Shown: in pieces, positions 1 through 7,553 of the stretch
How the letters are laid out: each line of letters starts with the position of its first letter
Position numbering within the stretch: the stretch's first letter is position 1
Assembly (NCBI RefSeq): GCF_042675745.1
Contig: NZ_JBHTJM010000010.1
Location: 248,001 to 312,000 of the forward strand
DNA: 64,000 nt
Direction: 5' to 3'
Origin: Pseudofulvibacter geojedonensis
Lineage (GTDB): Bacteria; Bacteroidota; Bacteroidia; Flavobacteriales; Flavobacteriaceae
Translations under genes and position numbers: made by a program
Notes under the pieces: generated by a model
The model's input: the letters and a program-made list of their open reading frames with translations, nothing else
Told to the model about the DNA's origin: nothing
Database searches by the model: none

Positions 1-1
1 A

Positions 2-94
2 CCTATACAAACTCAATTTATGAATAATAATGAAGAGTTTGATGAGATGATTTTTGATTACATAAAAAAAGACCTGCAAAAAACAGGCCTTTAA
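2..94 (+). CDS. Possible C-terminal tail of a gene cut by the window edge
   Basis: An open frame runs in from the left edge and stops at TAA 92-94, giving 30 codons that end in a lysine-rich helix-like tail. The frame has no start within the window. Its stop codon lies in the hairpin assigned to the opposite strand. I do not recognise the product. It could equally be chance, since 30 open codons in AT-rich DNA is weak evidence. Confidence 0.3.
   Translation, partial: PIQTQFMNNNEEFDEMIFDYIKKDLQKTGL
64..92 (-). terminator. Intrinsic terminator of the hybrid histidine kinase gene
   Basis: Read on the minus strand, a 9-bp stem (AAAGGCCTG with CAGGTCTTT, one G-U pair) encloses a T-rich 7-nt loop and runs into a T-tract. 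It lies about 85 nt past the kinase stop codon. On the plus strand the same pair is an A-C mismatch and no T-tract follows, so the orientation is minus. Confidence 0.7.
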
Positions 95-110
95 AAAACT
101 AACTAAACTA

Positions 111-130
111 GATTTTTTTATAAAAAAATC
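111..130. repeat. Perfect 20-bp AT palindrome
   Basis: GATTTTTTTA is followed directly by TAAAAAAATC, a perfect inverted repeat without a spacer. It sits between the kinase stop codon and the terminator hairpin and may extend the 3' structure of that transcript. Confidence 0.6.
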
Positions 131-178
131 TTGAAAAAACTAACTCACTTACTTATTAAACAAGAAGTATGCCAGTTT

Positions 179-2374
179 TTATTTCTTCAATTGATTATAA
201 ACTTTGTTAAAGAAAATATCTGATTTAAATGGTTTAGATAAGATATCATCAAAACCTGCATTGTCAAACTCTTCTTGTTGCCTTTTATCTATAGTAATAG
301 CTGTAAGGGCAATTATTGGAGTTTGTGTGTCAAATTTTCTTATTGCTGTGGTGGCTTCTATACCGCTTATACCGGGCATATGAATATCCATTAATATTAA
401 GTCGAATTTATTTTCTTTAGCTTGGTTAATAGCTTCTGTACCATTGTCTACAGCTATACAAGTAATTTCTTTTTTAGCCAAAGTCTTTTTAGTAATTAAC
501 TGGTTTATTTTAACATCTTCAACGAGTAAAATATGCTTGTTTTTAAATGTTTCTAAGAAATCTTCTGGTTCGGTATTATTTTCTTCAAGAGTTACTGCAT
601 GGTCTGGAGCAATTTCAAAATTCATTTTAAAATAGAAATTAGTTCCTTTACCGGGCTCACTTTTTAATTCAATTTTACTACCCATTAATTCTAAAAGGTT
701 TTTTACTATAGTAAGACCTAATCCAGTACCTCCATATTTGCGGTTAATTTGAACTGATCCTTGTGAAAAGCTTTCAAAAATAAGTTCTTGTTTGTCATAA
801 GAAATTCCAATACCATTATCTTTTACTTCTAATAATAAACTAATAGTATTATTTGTCTGTTCTAGTTTTTTTATGTTTAAATCTACTTTTCCGTTTTTTG
901 TAAATTTAATAGCGTTGCTTACCAGGTTAATTAAAACTTGAGAGATACGAAGTTTATCTCCCATAACATTTTCAGGAACACTTTCGTCTATATTAAGATT
1001 TAAGCTTGTTTTGTTGTCTTCTGCTGCTTTGTTTAGTGTTACTAAAACATTGCTAGATAGTTTTTTAAGATTGAAAGGTATGGTTTCTATTTCTATTTTA
1101 TTAGCTTCAATTTTATTAACATCTAACATATCGTTGATAAAATTTAACAAATAATCTCCCGAAAAACGTAGAGACTTTAAATGTTGCTCTTGTTCTTGAG
1201 TAGGGCTTTGTTCTAAAAGTAAATCTGTTAATCCAGTTACAGCATATAAAGGAGTTCTTAATTCGTGGGTAACTGTAGACATAAACTGTGCCTTTGCTTT
1301 AGATGCTCTTTCGGCTTCATCTTTAGCAATAGTTAGTTGATTGTTTGTGTCACGCAATAAGATATTAGCTTTTTTTCTTTTTTTATTGTTATTGTATAGG
1401 TATAAAATAAAAGTTAAGAATAGAATAAGAAAGGCAGCCCCTAGTAAATTTAAGTTCCTATTTATTCTTAATTGTTCTTGGTTTTTTTGAATAAGTAAAT
1501 CTTGTTGTTCTATAAATTTTTCTTTTTCAGAAAAATCGAATTTAGCTAATTCAGATGCCGTAATCCTGTCTTTGCGTAAATCAAAAATGCTATCTCTAAA
1601 CTTGTTGTGTCTTTTTAGTTCGTTTAAAGCTTCGGGTATTTGATTATTGGCTTCAAATATTTCACTTAAAACAATATGTCCTTCAGTTACAATCCAAGGG
1701 TATTCGTTTGCCATACCACTGTCTATAGCATCAATACAATCAGCTTTAGCTTTAGAAATTTCACCTAGCCCTAACAACGCTTTAGCATTTTGTAAATAAA
1801 TATCTGCTTTGGTATCTTCTAGGGCATACTTGCTAGCGTCTTTAAATGCTTTTTCAAAAGTTTCATTGGCTTTTTGGTAATCTTTTTGATTTAGATATAC
1901 TTTTCCAATATTTTTTAAAACTTCTGTTTTACTACTAAATAATTGTAAACTGGTATAAATGTCTAATGCCGAGGTAAAATAATTTTCTGCTTGTTTATAG
2001 TAGCCTTGTTCAGTGTGTAATAAACCTAATGTGTTTCTCGTTTTGGCAAGTTCTTCTTTGAATTCATACCTACTTTGTTTATTAGCAGCTTTTTGTAAAG
2101 AAGAATAAGCATCATCATACTTTTTATTATCGAGATAAATTTCTCCTAATATTCTGTGGGCTATAGCCTCGTTTTCAAAGTCTTTTATTTCTGAGGCTAA
2201 ATTTAGGGCCTCGTTACAAACTCGAACAGCTTCACTGTAATCTAGGTCTTTTTTTAGTTCTCTAGCAGTATTCAGTAAATTATATATTTTATCTTGACTA
2301 CTTTGAGTTTCAGTTTGAGAAAAACCTATTAAACTATAAGTTAAAATGTATAGGGTTGCTAAAAAGTACTTCAC
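179..2374 (-). CDS. TPR-containing hybrid sensor histidine kinase
   Basis: Hybrid two-component kinase of 731 residues. An N-terminal signal-like segment is followed by a TPR-rich sensor region (about residues 25-290), a transmembrane helix (about 305-328) and a coiled linker. Next come a HisKA domain with phosphoacceptor His370 in HELRTPLY, and a HATPase_c domain with N box (NLVSNAIKF), G1 (DNGIGI) and G2 (GGTGLGL). A C-terminal receiver domain carries phosphoacceptor Asp663 in MDIHMPG and a conserved Lys in KPF. The TPR region is probably periplasmic and the kinase cytoplasmic. The start codon is GTG, because no ATG lies in frame upstream and the signal-like segment begins there. No separate response regulator or target gene is adjacent, so its output is unknown. 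It may pass phosphate on to an unlinked regulator. Confidence 0.93.
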   Translation of the reverse strand: MKYFLATLYILTYSLIGFSQTETQSSQDKIYNLLNTARELKKDLDYSEAVRVCNEALNLASEIKDFENEAIAHRILGEIYLDNKKYDDAYSSLQKAANKQSRYEFKEELAKTRNTLGLLHTEQGYYKQAENYFTSALDIYTSLQLFSSKTEVLKNIGKVYLNQKDYQKANETFEKAFKDASKYALEDTKADIYLQNAKALLGLGEISKAKADCIDAIDSGMANEYPWIVTEGHIVLSEIFEANNQIPEALNELKRHNKFRDSIFDLRKDRITASELAKFDFSEKEKFIEQQDLLIQKNQEQLRINRNLNLLGAAFLILFLTFILYLYNNNKKRKKANILLRDTNNQLTIAKDEAERASKAKAQFMSTVTHELRTPLYAVTGLTDLLLEQSPTQEQEQHLKSLRFSGDYLLNFINDMLDVNKIEANKIEIETIPFNLKKLSSNVLVTLNKAAEDNKTSLNLNIDESVPENVMGDKLRISQVLINLVSNAIKFTKNGKVDLNIKKLEQTNNTISLLLEVKDNGIGISYDKQELIFESFSQGSVQINRKYGGTGLGLTIVKNLLELMGSKIELKSEPGKGTNFYFKMNFEIAPDHAVTLEENNTEPEDFLETFKNKHILLVEDVKINQLITKKTLAKKEITCIAVDNGTEAINQAKENKFDLILMDIHMPGISGIEATTAIRKFDTQTPIIALTAITIDKRQQEEFDNAGFDDILSKPFKSDIFFNKVYNQLKK

Positions 2375-2419
2375 GTGTATCTATTTCTTAAAAAAATAAA
2401 GATACAATATTTATTAAAG

Positions 2420-3427
2420 TTAAATTGAAATATTATGAGCGTGTAGAATTAAATCTACAAGTCTATTGCTGTAACCAATTTCATTATCGTACCAACCAAC
2501 TATTTTCACCATTTTACCAATAACTGATGTTAGCTGAGCATCAAAAGTACAAGAATGAGGATTACCAAGTATATCTACAGAAACTATAGGATCTTCTGTG
2601 TAAGCAAGTATTCCTTTTAAGTTAGTTTCTGAAGCCTTTTTAAAAGCCGAGTTTAATTTTTCAATAGAGATTTCTTTTTTTACATTGAAAGTAATGTCGG
2701 TTAAAGAACCATCAGGAACGGGTACTCTTATTCCACAACCTCCAATTACATTCGATAGGTTAGGGAATATTTTTGTCAATGCTTTGGCAGCTCCAGTTGT
2801 AGTTGGAACTATTGATTGAGTTGCTGCTCTTGCTCTTCTTAAGTCTCTATGAGGTTGATCGTGTAAACTTTGATCGGTAGTAAAAGAATGTATAGTAGTT
2901 ATGTAAGCTTGCTCTATTCCACATAAATTTTCTATTATTTGTATCATAGGAGCCGCATTATTGGTAGTGCATGAGGCATTAGATATAATTGTTTCTGTTC
3001 CATCTAAAATTGCCTCGTTAACTCCTAAAACAACCATTTTTATATCTTCTGATTGTGGAGGAACCGCTAATATTACTTTTTTAGCTCCATTTTTAATGTG
3101 ATAGTTTAATTGATTGGAAGTTTTAAATTTTCCGGAGCATTCTATTACAAAGTCAGGTTGTGTATCTGTCCAATTAAGTTTAGTAATATCTGATTCATTG
3201 CTAACAGGAATAGAATTATTGTCAACTATTAAATTGTTATCATTAGATTCAATAGTGGACCTGCAGATACCATGAATACTGTCGTATTTTAATAGATGAG
3301 CTAAGGTTTTAGTGTTGGCCAAATCATTAATAGCCACTACTTCTATATTTGTATGGTTAATTAATAATCTAAATAAACCTCTACCTATTCTTCCGAAACC
3401 GTTTATTGCAATCTTGATAGTACTCAA
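2420..3427 (-). CDS. gap: Type I glyceraldehyde-3-phosphate dehydrogenase, TTG start
   Basis: NAD(P)-dependent glyceraldehyde-3-phosphate dehydrogenase (335 residues, normal length), converting glyceraldehyde-3-phosphate to 1,3-bisphosphoglycerate in glycolysis or the reverse. The Rossmann motif INGFGRIGR is at residues 8-16. The catalytic Cys153 lies in SNASCTTNN, and the C-terminal WYDNEIGYS signature is present. The usual Cys four residues after the catalytic one (CTTNC) is Asn here, a known natural variation. The start is TTG at 3425-3427, immediately after the lipA TAA and in the same frame. No ATG could preserve the nucleotide-binding motif. It is co-transcribed with lipA and probably translated by termination-reinitiation. 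It may be a second GAPDH paralogue, which cannot be judged from this window. Confidence 0.95.
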   Translation of the reverse strand: MSTIKIAINGFGRIGRGLFRLLINHTNIEVVAINDLANTKTLAHLLKYDSIHGICRSTIESNDNNLIVDNNSIPVSNESDITKLNWTDTQPDFVIECSGKFKTSNQLNYHIKNGAKKVILAVPPQSEDIKMVVLGVNEAILDGTETIISNASCTTNNAAPMIQIIENLCGIEQAYITTIHSFTTDQSLHDQPHRDLRRARAATQSIVPTTTGAAKALTKIFPNLSNVIGGCGIRVPVPDGSLTDITFNVKKEISIEKLNSAFKKASETNLKGILAYTEDPIVSVDILGNPHSCTFDAQLTSVIGKMVKIVGWYDNEIGYSNRLVDLILHAHNISI

Positions 3428-4300
3428 TTATAAGATGTGTTTATGAGCTTTATAAGAAGATCTAACTAATGCACCACTTTCAACATGCCTGAAACCTAGA
3501 GATTTTCCTATCTCTTCGTATTCTTTAAATTCATCAGGAGTAACAAATCGCTGAACAGGTAAATGTTTTTTACTCGGCTGTAAGTATTGACCTAAAGTTA
3601 CAATGTCTACATTAACCTCAGCTAAATCATGTAGTGTTTGTATAACTTCTTCTTTAGTTTCACCCAAGCCTAGCATGATGCCAGTTTTGGTTCTTCTTTG
3701 TCCGTTATCTTTTAAGTATTTTAAAACTCCTAAACTTCTATCGTATTTAGCTTGAATACGTACTTCACGAGTTAAGCGTCTAACTGTTTCCATATTGTGA
3801 GAGATAACTTCTGGAGCTACCTCAATCATTTTATCTAGGTGTTTTTCAATACCTTGAAAATCTGGAATTAAAGTTTCCATAGTTGTTTGTGGGCTCATTC
3901 TTCTTACAGCTTTTACTGTTTCTGTCCAAATAATGGTTCCCATGTCTTTTAAGTCGTCTCTGTCTACAGAAGTTAAAACAGCATGCTTTATGTTCATTAT
4001 TTTAATTGAACGAGCTACTTTCTCTGGTTCATCCCAATCAACAGTTTCAGGTCTGCCAGTTTTAACTCCACAAAATCCACAAGAACGCGTACAAATATTG
4101 CCTAAAATCATAAAAGTTGCTGTTCCTTCTCCCCAGCATTCCCCCATATTAGGACAACTACCAGATGTACAAATAGTATTTAATTTGTACTTGTCTACCA
4201 ATCCTCGTAATTCGGTATATTTTTTACCAACAGGAAGTTTTACTTTTAACCATTTTGGTTTTCCTTTAGGTGGTAATACGCTTGTTTTGTCTGTGTTCAT
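3428..4300 (-). CDS. lipA: Lipoyl synthase
   Basis: Radical SAM enzyme that inserts two sulfurs into protein-bound octanoyl groups to make lipoyl cofactors for 2-oxoacid dehydrogenases and glycine cleavage. At 290 residues it has the family's length. The auxiliary 4Fe-4S cluster ligands are Cys44, Cys49 and Cys55 (CX4CX5C). The radical SAM cluster is at Cys70, Cys74 and Cys77 (CX3CX2C, in CTRSCGFC). The C-terminal RSSYKA segment supplies the serine that ligates the auxiliary cluster. It is the first gene of a two-gene unit with GAPDH. A TAnnTTTG promoter element lies about 25 bp upstream of the ATG. Its stop codon TAA abuts the GAPDH start in frame. Confidence 0.97.
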   Translation of the reverse strand: MNTDKTSVLPPKGKPKWLKVKLPVGKKYTELRGLVDKYKLNTICTSGSCPNMGECWGEGTATFMILGNICTRSCGFCGVKTGRPETVDWDEPEKVARSIKIMNIKHAVLTSVDRDDLKDMGTIIWTETVKAVRRMSPQTTMETLIPDFQGIEKHLDKMIEVAPEVISHNMETVRRLTREVRIQAKYDRSLGVLKYLKDNGQRRTKTGIMLGLGETKEEVIQTLHDLAEVNVDIVTLGQYLQPSKKHLPVQRFVTPDEFKEYEEIGKSLGFRHVESGALVRSSYKAHKHIL

Positions 4301-4325
4301 AGATCCTTAATCACTTAACGAGGTG

Positions 4326-4333
4326 CAAAGATA
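4326..4333 (-). promoter_or_regulatory. Bacteroidota -7 promoter element for lipA-gap
   Basis: TATCTTTG on the minus strand matches TAnnTTTG exactly and would start transcription about 20 nt before the lipA ATG. I see no clear -33 TTG at the usual distance. Confidence 0.6.
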
Positions 4334-4354
4334 AGTGAAAAAAGTTAGTAAATC

Positions 4355-5557
4355 TTATAATGTGGTAAGATACCAAATACTAAAAGCAAATAGTAGTACG
4401 ATACTTATTAAACTAAATAATTTCATTAACCAGTTTGGTTGAGCAAAATTAGGGGTGTGTTTACTGGTGATAAGAATATAGTTAGCTATGGCGTAAAAAG
4501 GAGCTGTTAAAAAAGATAGCACAGTAGCAATTTTGATTAATAAACCCATTTCTGAAAGTAATAGGGATAAAATAATAATAGTTCCAGCAATTAAAATAGC
4601 CATCCAATATTTGTAGGAGTTATTTTTAGAGAATAGTAAAGATGTAGTTTTTTCTAAAGCTCTGGGAGAAGCATCTAAAGTAGTGAGAGTAGTACTAAAC
4701 ATGGTTGTAAACGCCGCTATAGCTATTACTATAGTGAAGTTGCTTCCTAAACTTTTTTGATATAAATTAATGAGTTGATTGGCAAATTTTCCTCCTTTAG
4801 GAGAGAAACTTTCTCCAGATGGGTACATGACAATAGCACCTAAAGTAATAAAAGCAACTCCAAGAATGATCGTAGTAAAATACCCAGTATTAAAATCAAA
4901 TAACTTGATACTTTTTACACTTATATTGTTTCGTTTTTCTGTTTCCCATAATGAATGCCAAATAGAAATATCTAGAGGTGCTGGCATCCATCCCATAAAA
5001 GCAATTAGAAAAGCGATTCCAATACCTTCTTTAGGCAGCATTTGTGTTAATTGAATAGGGTGTGTATTGTTGTTAAATGCAAAGAAAACAGCTAGAATAG
5101 TACTAATTGTAAGAGTAATGATAATTACTTTCATTAGCTGGTTAAGAACTTTGAATTTACCAATAATTAAAATTACTGCACAAATAAGAGTTATAATAAT
5201 GGACCAAGTTTCTAATCCGAGATTTAAACCAAAAAGAGTAGTAGCTAATCCAGCTGTAACTATTGTAACTGCTGTTTGAATGGTAAACATCGTAGCTAGC
5301 GTAAGAATGAAATAAGCAATTAAAAAACCTTTTCCGAGCTTTTGATACCCATCTAGCAAGCTATTTCCTGTGGCTTGTGCATAGCGAGGTCCGAATTGAA
5401 AAAAAGGATATTTAATTATATTGATAAGAAATAAAGCCCAAAGTAAGCTAAAACCATAATCAGCTCCAGCTCTGGTAGATTGTACCAAATGAGAAACTCC
5501 TATGGCTGCTCCAGCAAATAATAGTCCAGGGCCTAAAGACTTTAATTTTTTAATCAT
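4355..5557 (-). CDS. Nramp-related metal transporter lacking the canonical metal-site motif
   Basis: Integral membrane protein of 400 residues with about eleven hydrophobic helices and the Nramp opening GPGLLFAGAAI. In canonical Nramp proteins the next residues of helix 1 are DPGN and helix 6 contains a Met-Pro-His type motif. Here helix 1 reads GVSHLVQ and helix 6 reads GWMPAPLD, so the Asp and Asn ligands are absent. That points to a divergent Nramp-related clade with a different substrate preference, possibly magnesium or a non-transition cation. Calling it MntH would be unsafe. It is the last gene of a four-gene operon, and its ATG overlaps the sigma-factor stop by 8 nt. Confidence 0.85.
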   Translation of the reverse strand: MIKKLKSLGPGLLFAGAAIGVSHLVQSTRAGADYGFSLLWALFLINIIKYPFFQFGPRYAQATGNSLLDGYQKLGKGFLIAYFILTLATMFTIQTAVTIVTAGLATTLFGLNLGLETWSIIITLICAVILIIGKFKVLNQLMKVIIITLTISTILAVFFAFNNNTHPIQLTQMLPKEGIGIAFLIAFMGWMPAPLDISIWHSLWETEKRNNISVKSIKLFDFNTGYFTTIILGVAFITLGAIVMYPSGESFSPKGGKFANQLINLYQKSLGSNFTIVIAIAAFTTMFSTTLTTLDASPRALEKTTSLLFSKNNSYKYWMAILIAGTIIILSLLLSEMGLLIKIATVLSFLTAPFYAIANYILITSKHTPNFAQPNWLMKLFSLISIVLLFAFSIWYLTTL

Positions 5558-6119
5558 TTTTTTTCTGAATAATTTCAGCTAATAATTTTCTGGCACGTAA
5601 TAATTTAACTTTTACGTTGTTTAAAGGCTCATTAATTTCCTGTGCAATTTCATTATAACTCATTTCCTGAAAATAACGTAACTGAATTACCTCTTGATAA
5701 TGAGGTTTTAATTTTTTAATGTCCTTTAGGAGTTTTGCTAAATTCTGTTCGTTTATGAGTTTGTCTTCTGCCGAAGGAGATTGATCTGCAATAGAATATA
5801 CTTTATCATCATCATCGGTAGTGGTTTGAGAGCTTATTGATGATTTTTTCTTTCGTAAAAAGTCATAATGAATATTTTTAGAAATGGTAATTAGCCAAGT
5901 GCTAAATTTATATTGCTCGTCAAATAAATCAATTTTATGAAAAGCTTTAGAAAAAGTTTGAATAGTGATGTCTTCTGCGTCTGTTTCGTTTTCAGTTCTT
6001 TTTAATTGAAAACGATAAACTTCGTTCCAGAAATGATCTAATAAATAATTAAAAGCACTTTGGTTGCCCTTTTTGGCTTTTGCAATTTGAGTTAGTAATA
6101 TTTCTTTATTTACTTCCAA
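5550..6119 (-). CDS. ECF-type RNA polymerase sigma factor, TTG start
   Basis: Sigma-70 family factor of 189 residues. Region 2 (about 25-95) contains the DAEDITIQTFSKAF core, and region 4 (about 130-180) carries the helix-turn-helix MSYNEIAQEINEPLNNVKVKLLRARKLL. The start is TTG at 6117-6119. A TAG lies a few codons upstream with no ATG between. The first 10 nt overlap the end of the glycosyltransferase gene, and its 3' end overlaps the transporter start, so these genes are translationally coupled. No anti-sigma factor is adjacent, so the sigma factor may be controlled by its expression level. Its regulon cannot be told from the sequence. Confidence 0.93.
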   Translation of the reverse strand: MEVNKEILLTQIAKAKKGNQSAFNYLLDHFWNEVYRFQLKRTENETDAEDITIQTFSKAFHKIDLFDEQYKFSTWLITISKNIHYDFLRKKKSSISSQTTTDDDDKVYSIADQSPSAEDKLINEQNLAKLLKDIKKLKPHYQEVIQLRYFQEMSYNEIAQEINEPLNNVKVKLLRARKLLAEIIQKKND

Positions 6120-7219
6120 TGATTTGGTTTTGATACACTATTCGTGATAAATATAACTAATTGAAATATAATTAAAAATATTTCTAAAAAAGGGAGGGCA
6201 AAAGTTAAATCTTGTTCTTTGAGTTTTTTAGCTGAAAAACCAAATACTAAGTATTGTACAAGTAGTTTACTGCTTAATACAATAAGCACTATTTCCCATT
6301 GAAATAAAAGGCCAAGTAAAATACTAGCTAAAATCCAAAACATAAATTGAGAGATGTAATACAGGCCTAAAAAAAACTGATCTTTTGTTTTATAATAGTT
6401 AGCTGTAGAGATGTGTCTTCTTTTTTGTTGAAACCATTCTTTAAAGCTTTTTGAAGGAGTAGATATTGTGTGAGACTTTTCAGAATCAACAATAACTGTT
6501 TGCTTTCCAGTTGCTGCTTCATTTATGAATAAATCGTCATCTCCAGAGCGAATTTTCATATGGTTCATAAAACCATTAATCTTAAAGAAATCTTGTTTTT
6601 TATATGCAAGATTGCGCCCAACACCCATGTATGGATTTCCTATTTTTGCATAAGAAAAATACTGAACTGCAGTTTGTAAAGTTTCAAATCTGATTAAAGC
6701 ATTCAATAAAGAAAACTTTTTTTTCTGGTAAGCACCATAACCCAAAATAAAACTTTTAGTGTTAGAAAATTGACTAGCCATTTCTTTAATCCATTGGTTA
6801 GATTTTGGCATACAATCTGCATCTGTAAATAGAAGGTAATCGTAAGATGAAGCTTTTATACCTAAGGTAAGTGCGTATTTTTTACTTCCCCAAAAGGCTT
6901 CGTTATTTTCTACATTAACAATTTTAATATTAGAGTGTTTTTTTTGAAACGCTTCCATGAGATCTAAAGATTCATCATAAGAAGCATCATTAATTAAAAC
7001 AATTTCAAAATTCGGATACTCTTGATTAATGATATTAGGTAAAAATTTTTTTAAATTTTCTGCTTCATTCTTTGCACAAATAATTACAGAAACTGGAGGC
7101 AATGCATTGTTTTTCGACTTTAGTGTTTTGCTAAAGGCAAAACGACTAAAAACAAAAAAATAATAAATAAGAAGAATACCTGTTACTCCAAAAAAAGTGT
7201 ACAAAAGTACATCTAACAT
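6110..7219 (-). CDS. Membrane-anchored family 2 glycosyltransferase
   Basis: GT2 glycosyltransferase of 369 residues. An N-terminal transmembrane helix (about 5-27) precedes a GT-A catalytic domain (about 40-260) with VSVIICAKNEAENL, the nucleotide-binding INDASYD and the DADC metal-binding motif. Hydrophobic helices near the C-terminus anchor it again. A QKRRH segment resembles the Q/RxxRW acceptor motif of processive enzymes. It probably adds sugars to a lipid-linked or envelope glycan at the cytoplasmic face of the membrane. The acceptor is unknown. It follows the small cysteine-rich gene by 23 nt and overlaps the sigma factor gene by 10 nt. Confidence 0.88.
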   Translation of the reverse strand: MLDVLLYTFFGVTGILLIYYFFVFSRFAFSKTLKSKNNALPPVSVIICAKNEAENLKKFLPNIINQEYPNFEIVLINDASYDESLDLMEAFQKKHSNIKIVNVENNEAFWGSKKYALTLGIKASSYDYLLFTDADCMPKSNQWIKEMASQFSNTKSFILGYGAYQKKKFSLLNALIRFETLQTAVQYFSYAKIGNPYMGVGRNLAYKKQDFFKINGFMNHMKIRSGDDDLFINEAATGKQTVIVDSEKSHTISTPSKSFKEWFQQKRRHISTANYYKTKDQFFLGLYYISQFMFWILASILLGLLFQWEIVLIVLSSKLLVQYLVFGFSAKKLKEQDLTFALPFLEIFLIIFQLVIFITNSVSKPNHWK

Positions 7220-7242
7220 AGCTTATGGTTTAAAAGGAAAGA

Positions 7243-7449
7243 TTATTCTTTGTGTTGAGGTTCGTTACAAGAGCCGAACTCTTCTGGTGGCTTACCACAA
7301 AAACCGCAAGCTTCTCCTTCTTGGTTTAAGGCAGGATTTTGACTAGCACAAGTTCCAGCAAATTTACCGTCTTTTTTAGCCCATATTTTGATAGCAATTC
7401 CTAAAACACCTAATGCTAATAGACCTATAGTGAGTAATACAAGTTTCAT
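7243..7449 (-). CDS. Small membrane-anchored protein with four cysteines
   Basis: A 68-residue protein made of one N-terminal transmembrane helix (about 2-22), a short basic stretch and a hydrophilic tail. The tail holds Cys34, Cys48, Cys51 and Cys61, and the middle pair forms CGFC. The arrangement could bind zinc or an iron-sulfur cluster, or the CGFC pair could be redox active. Similar short proteins in flavobacteria are called membrane or secreted protein and have no assigned role. It is the first gene of the operon with GT2, the sigma factor and the transporter, and it has a clear TAnnTTTG element upstream. Confidence 0.8.
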   Translation of the reverse strand: MKLVLLTIGLLALGVLGIAIKIWAKKDGKFAGTCASQNPALNQEGEACGFCGKPPEEFGSCNEPQHKE

Positions 7450-7469
7450 CTATTTTTTTTAATATGTTA

Positions 7470-7477
7470 CAAAGATA
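7470..7477 (-). promoter_or_regulatory. -7 promoter element for the membrane peptide-GT2-sigma-Nramp operon
   Basis: TATCTTTG on the minus strand lies about 20 bp before the ATG at 7449 and matches TAnnTTTG exactly. It sits downstream of the protease terminator, as expected for a new transcript. Confidence 0.6.
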
Positions 7478-7499
7478 CTAAAAGCTTTTTGTAAAAACT

Positions 7500-7523
7500 A
7501 AAGGCTCGCAATTGCGAGCCTTT
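7500..7523 (-). terminator. Terminator hairpin of the M43 protease gene
   Basis: Perfect 24-bp palindrome: stem AAAGGCTCGC with GCGAGCCTTT around an AATT loop. It starts about 30 nt after the protease stop codon. On the minus strand a T-rich stretch follows shortly after. The symmetry would allow function in both directions, but only the minus-strand gene ends here. Confidence 0.8.
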
Positions 7524-7553
7524 AATAGGTTGAATAGTTTGATTAAATAACGA

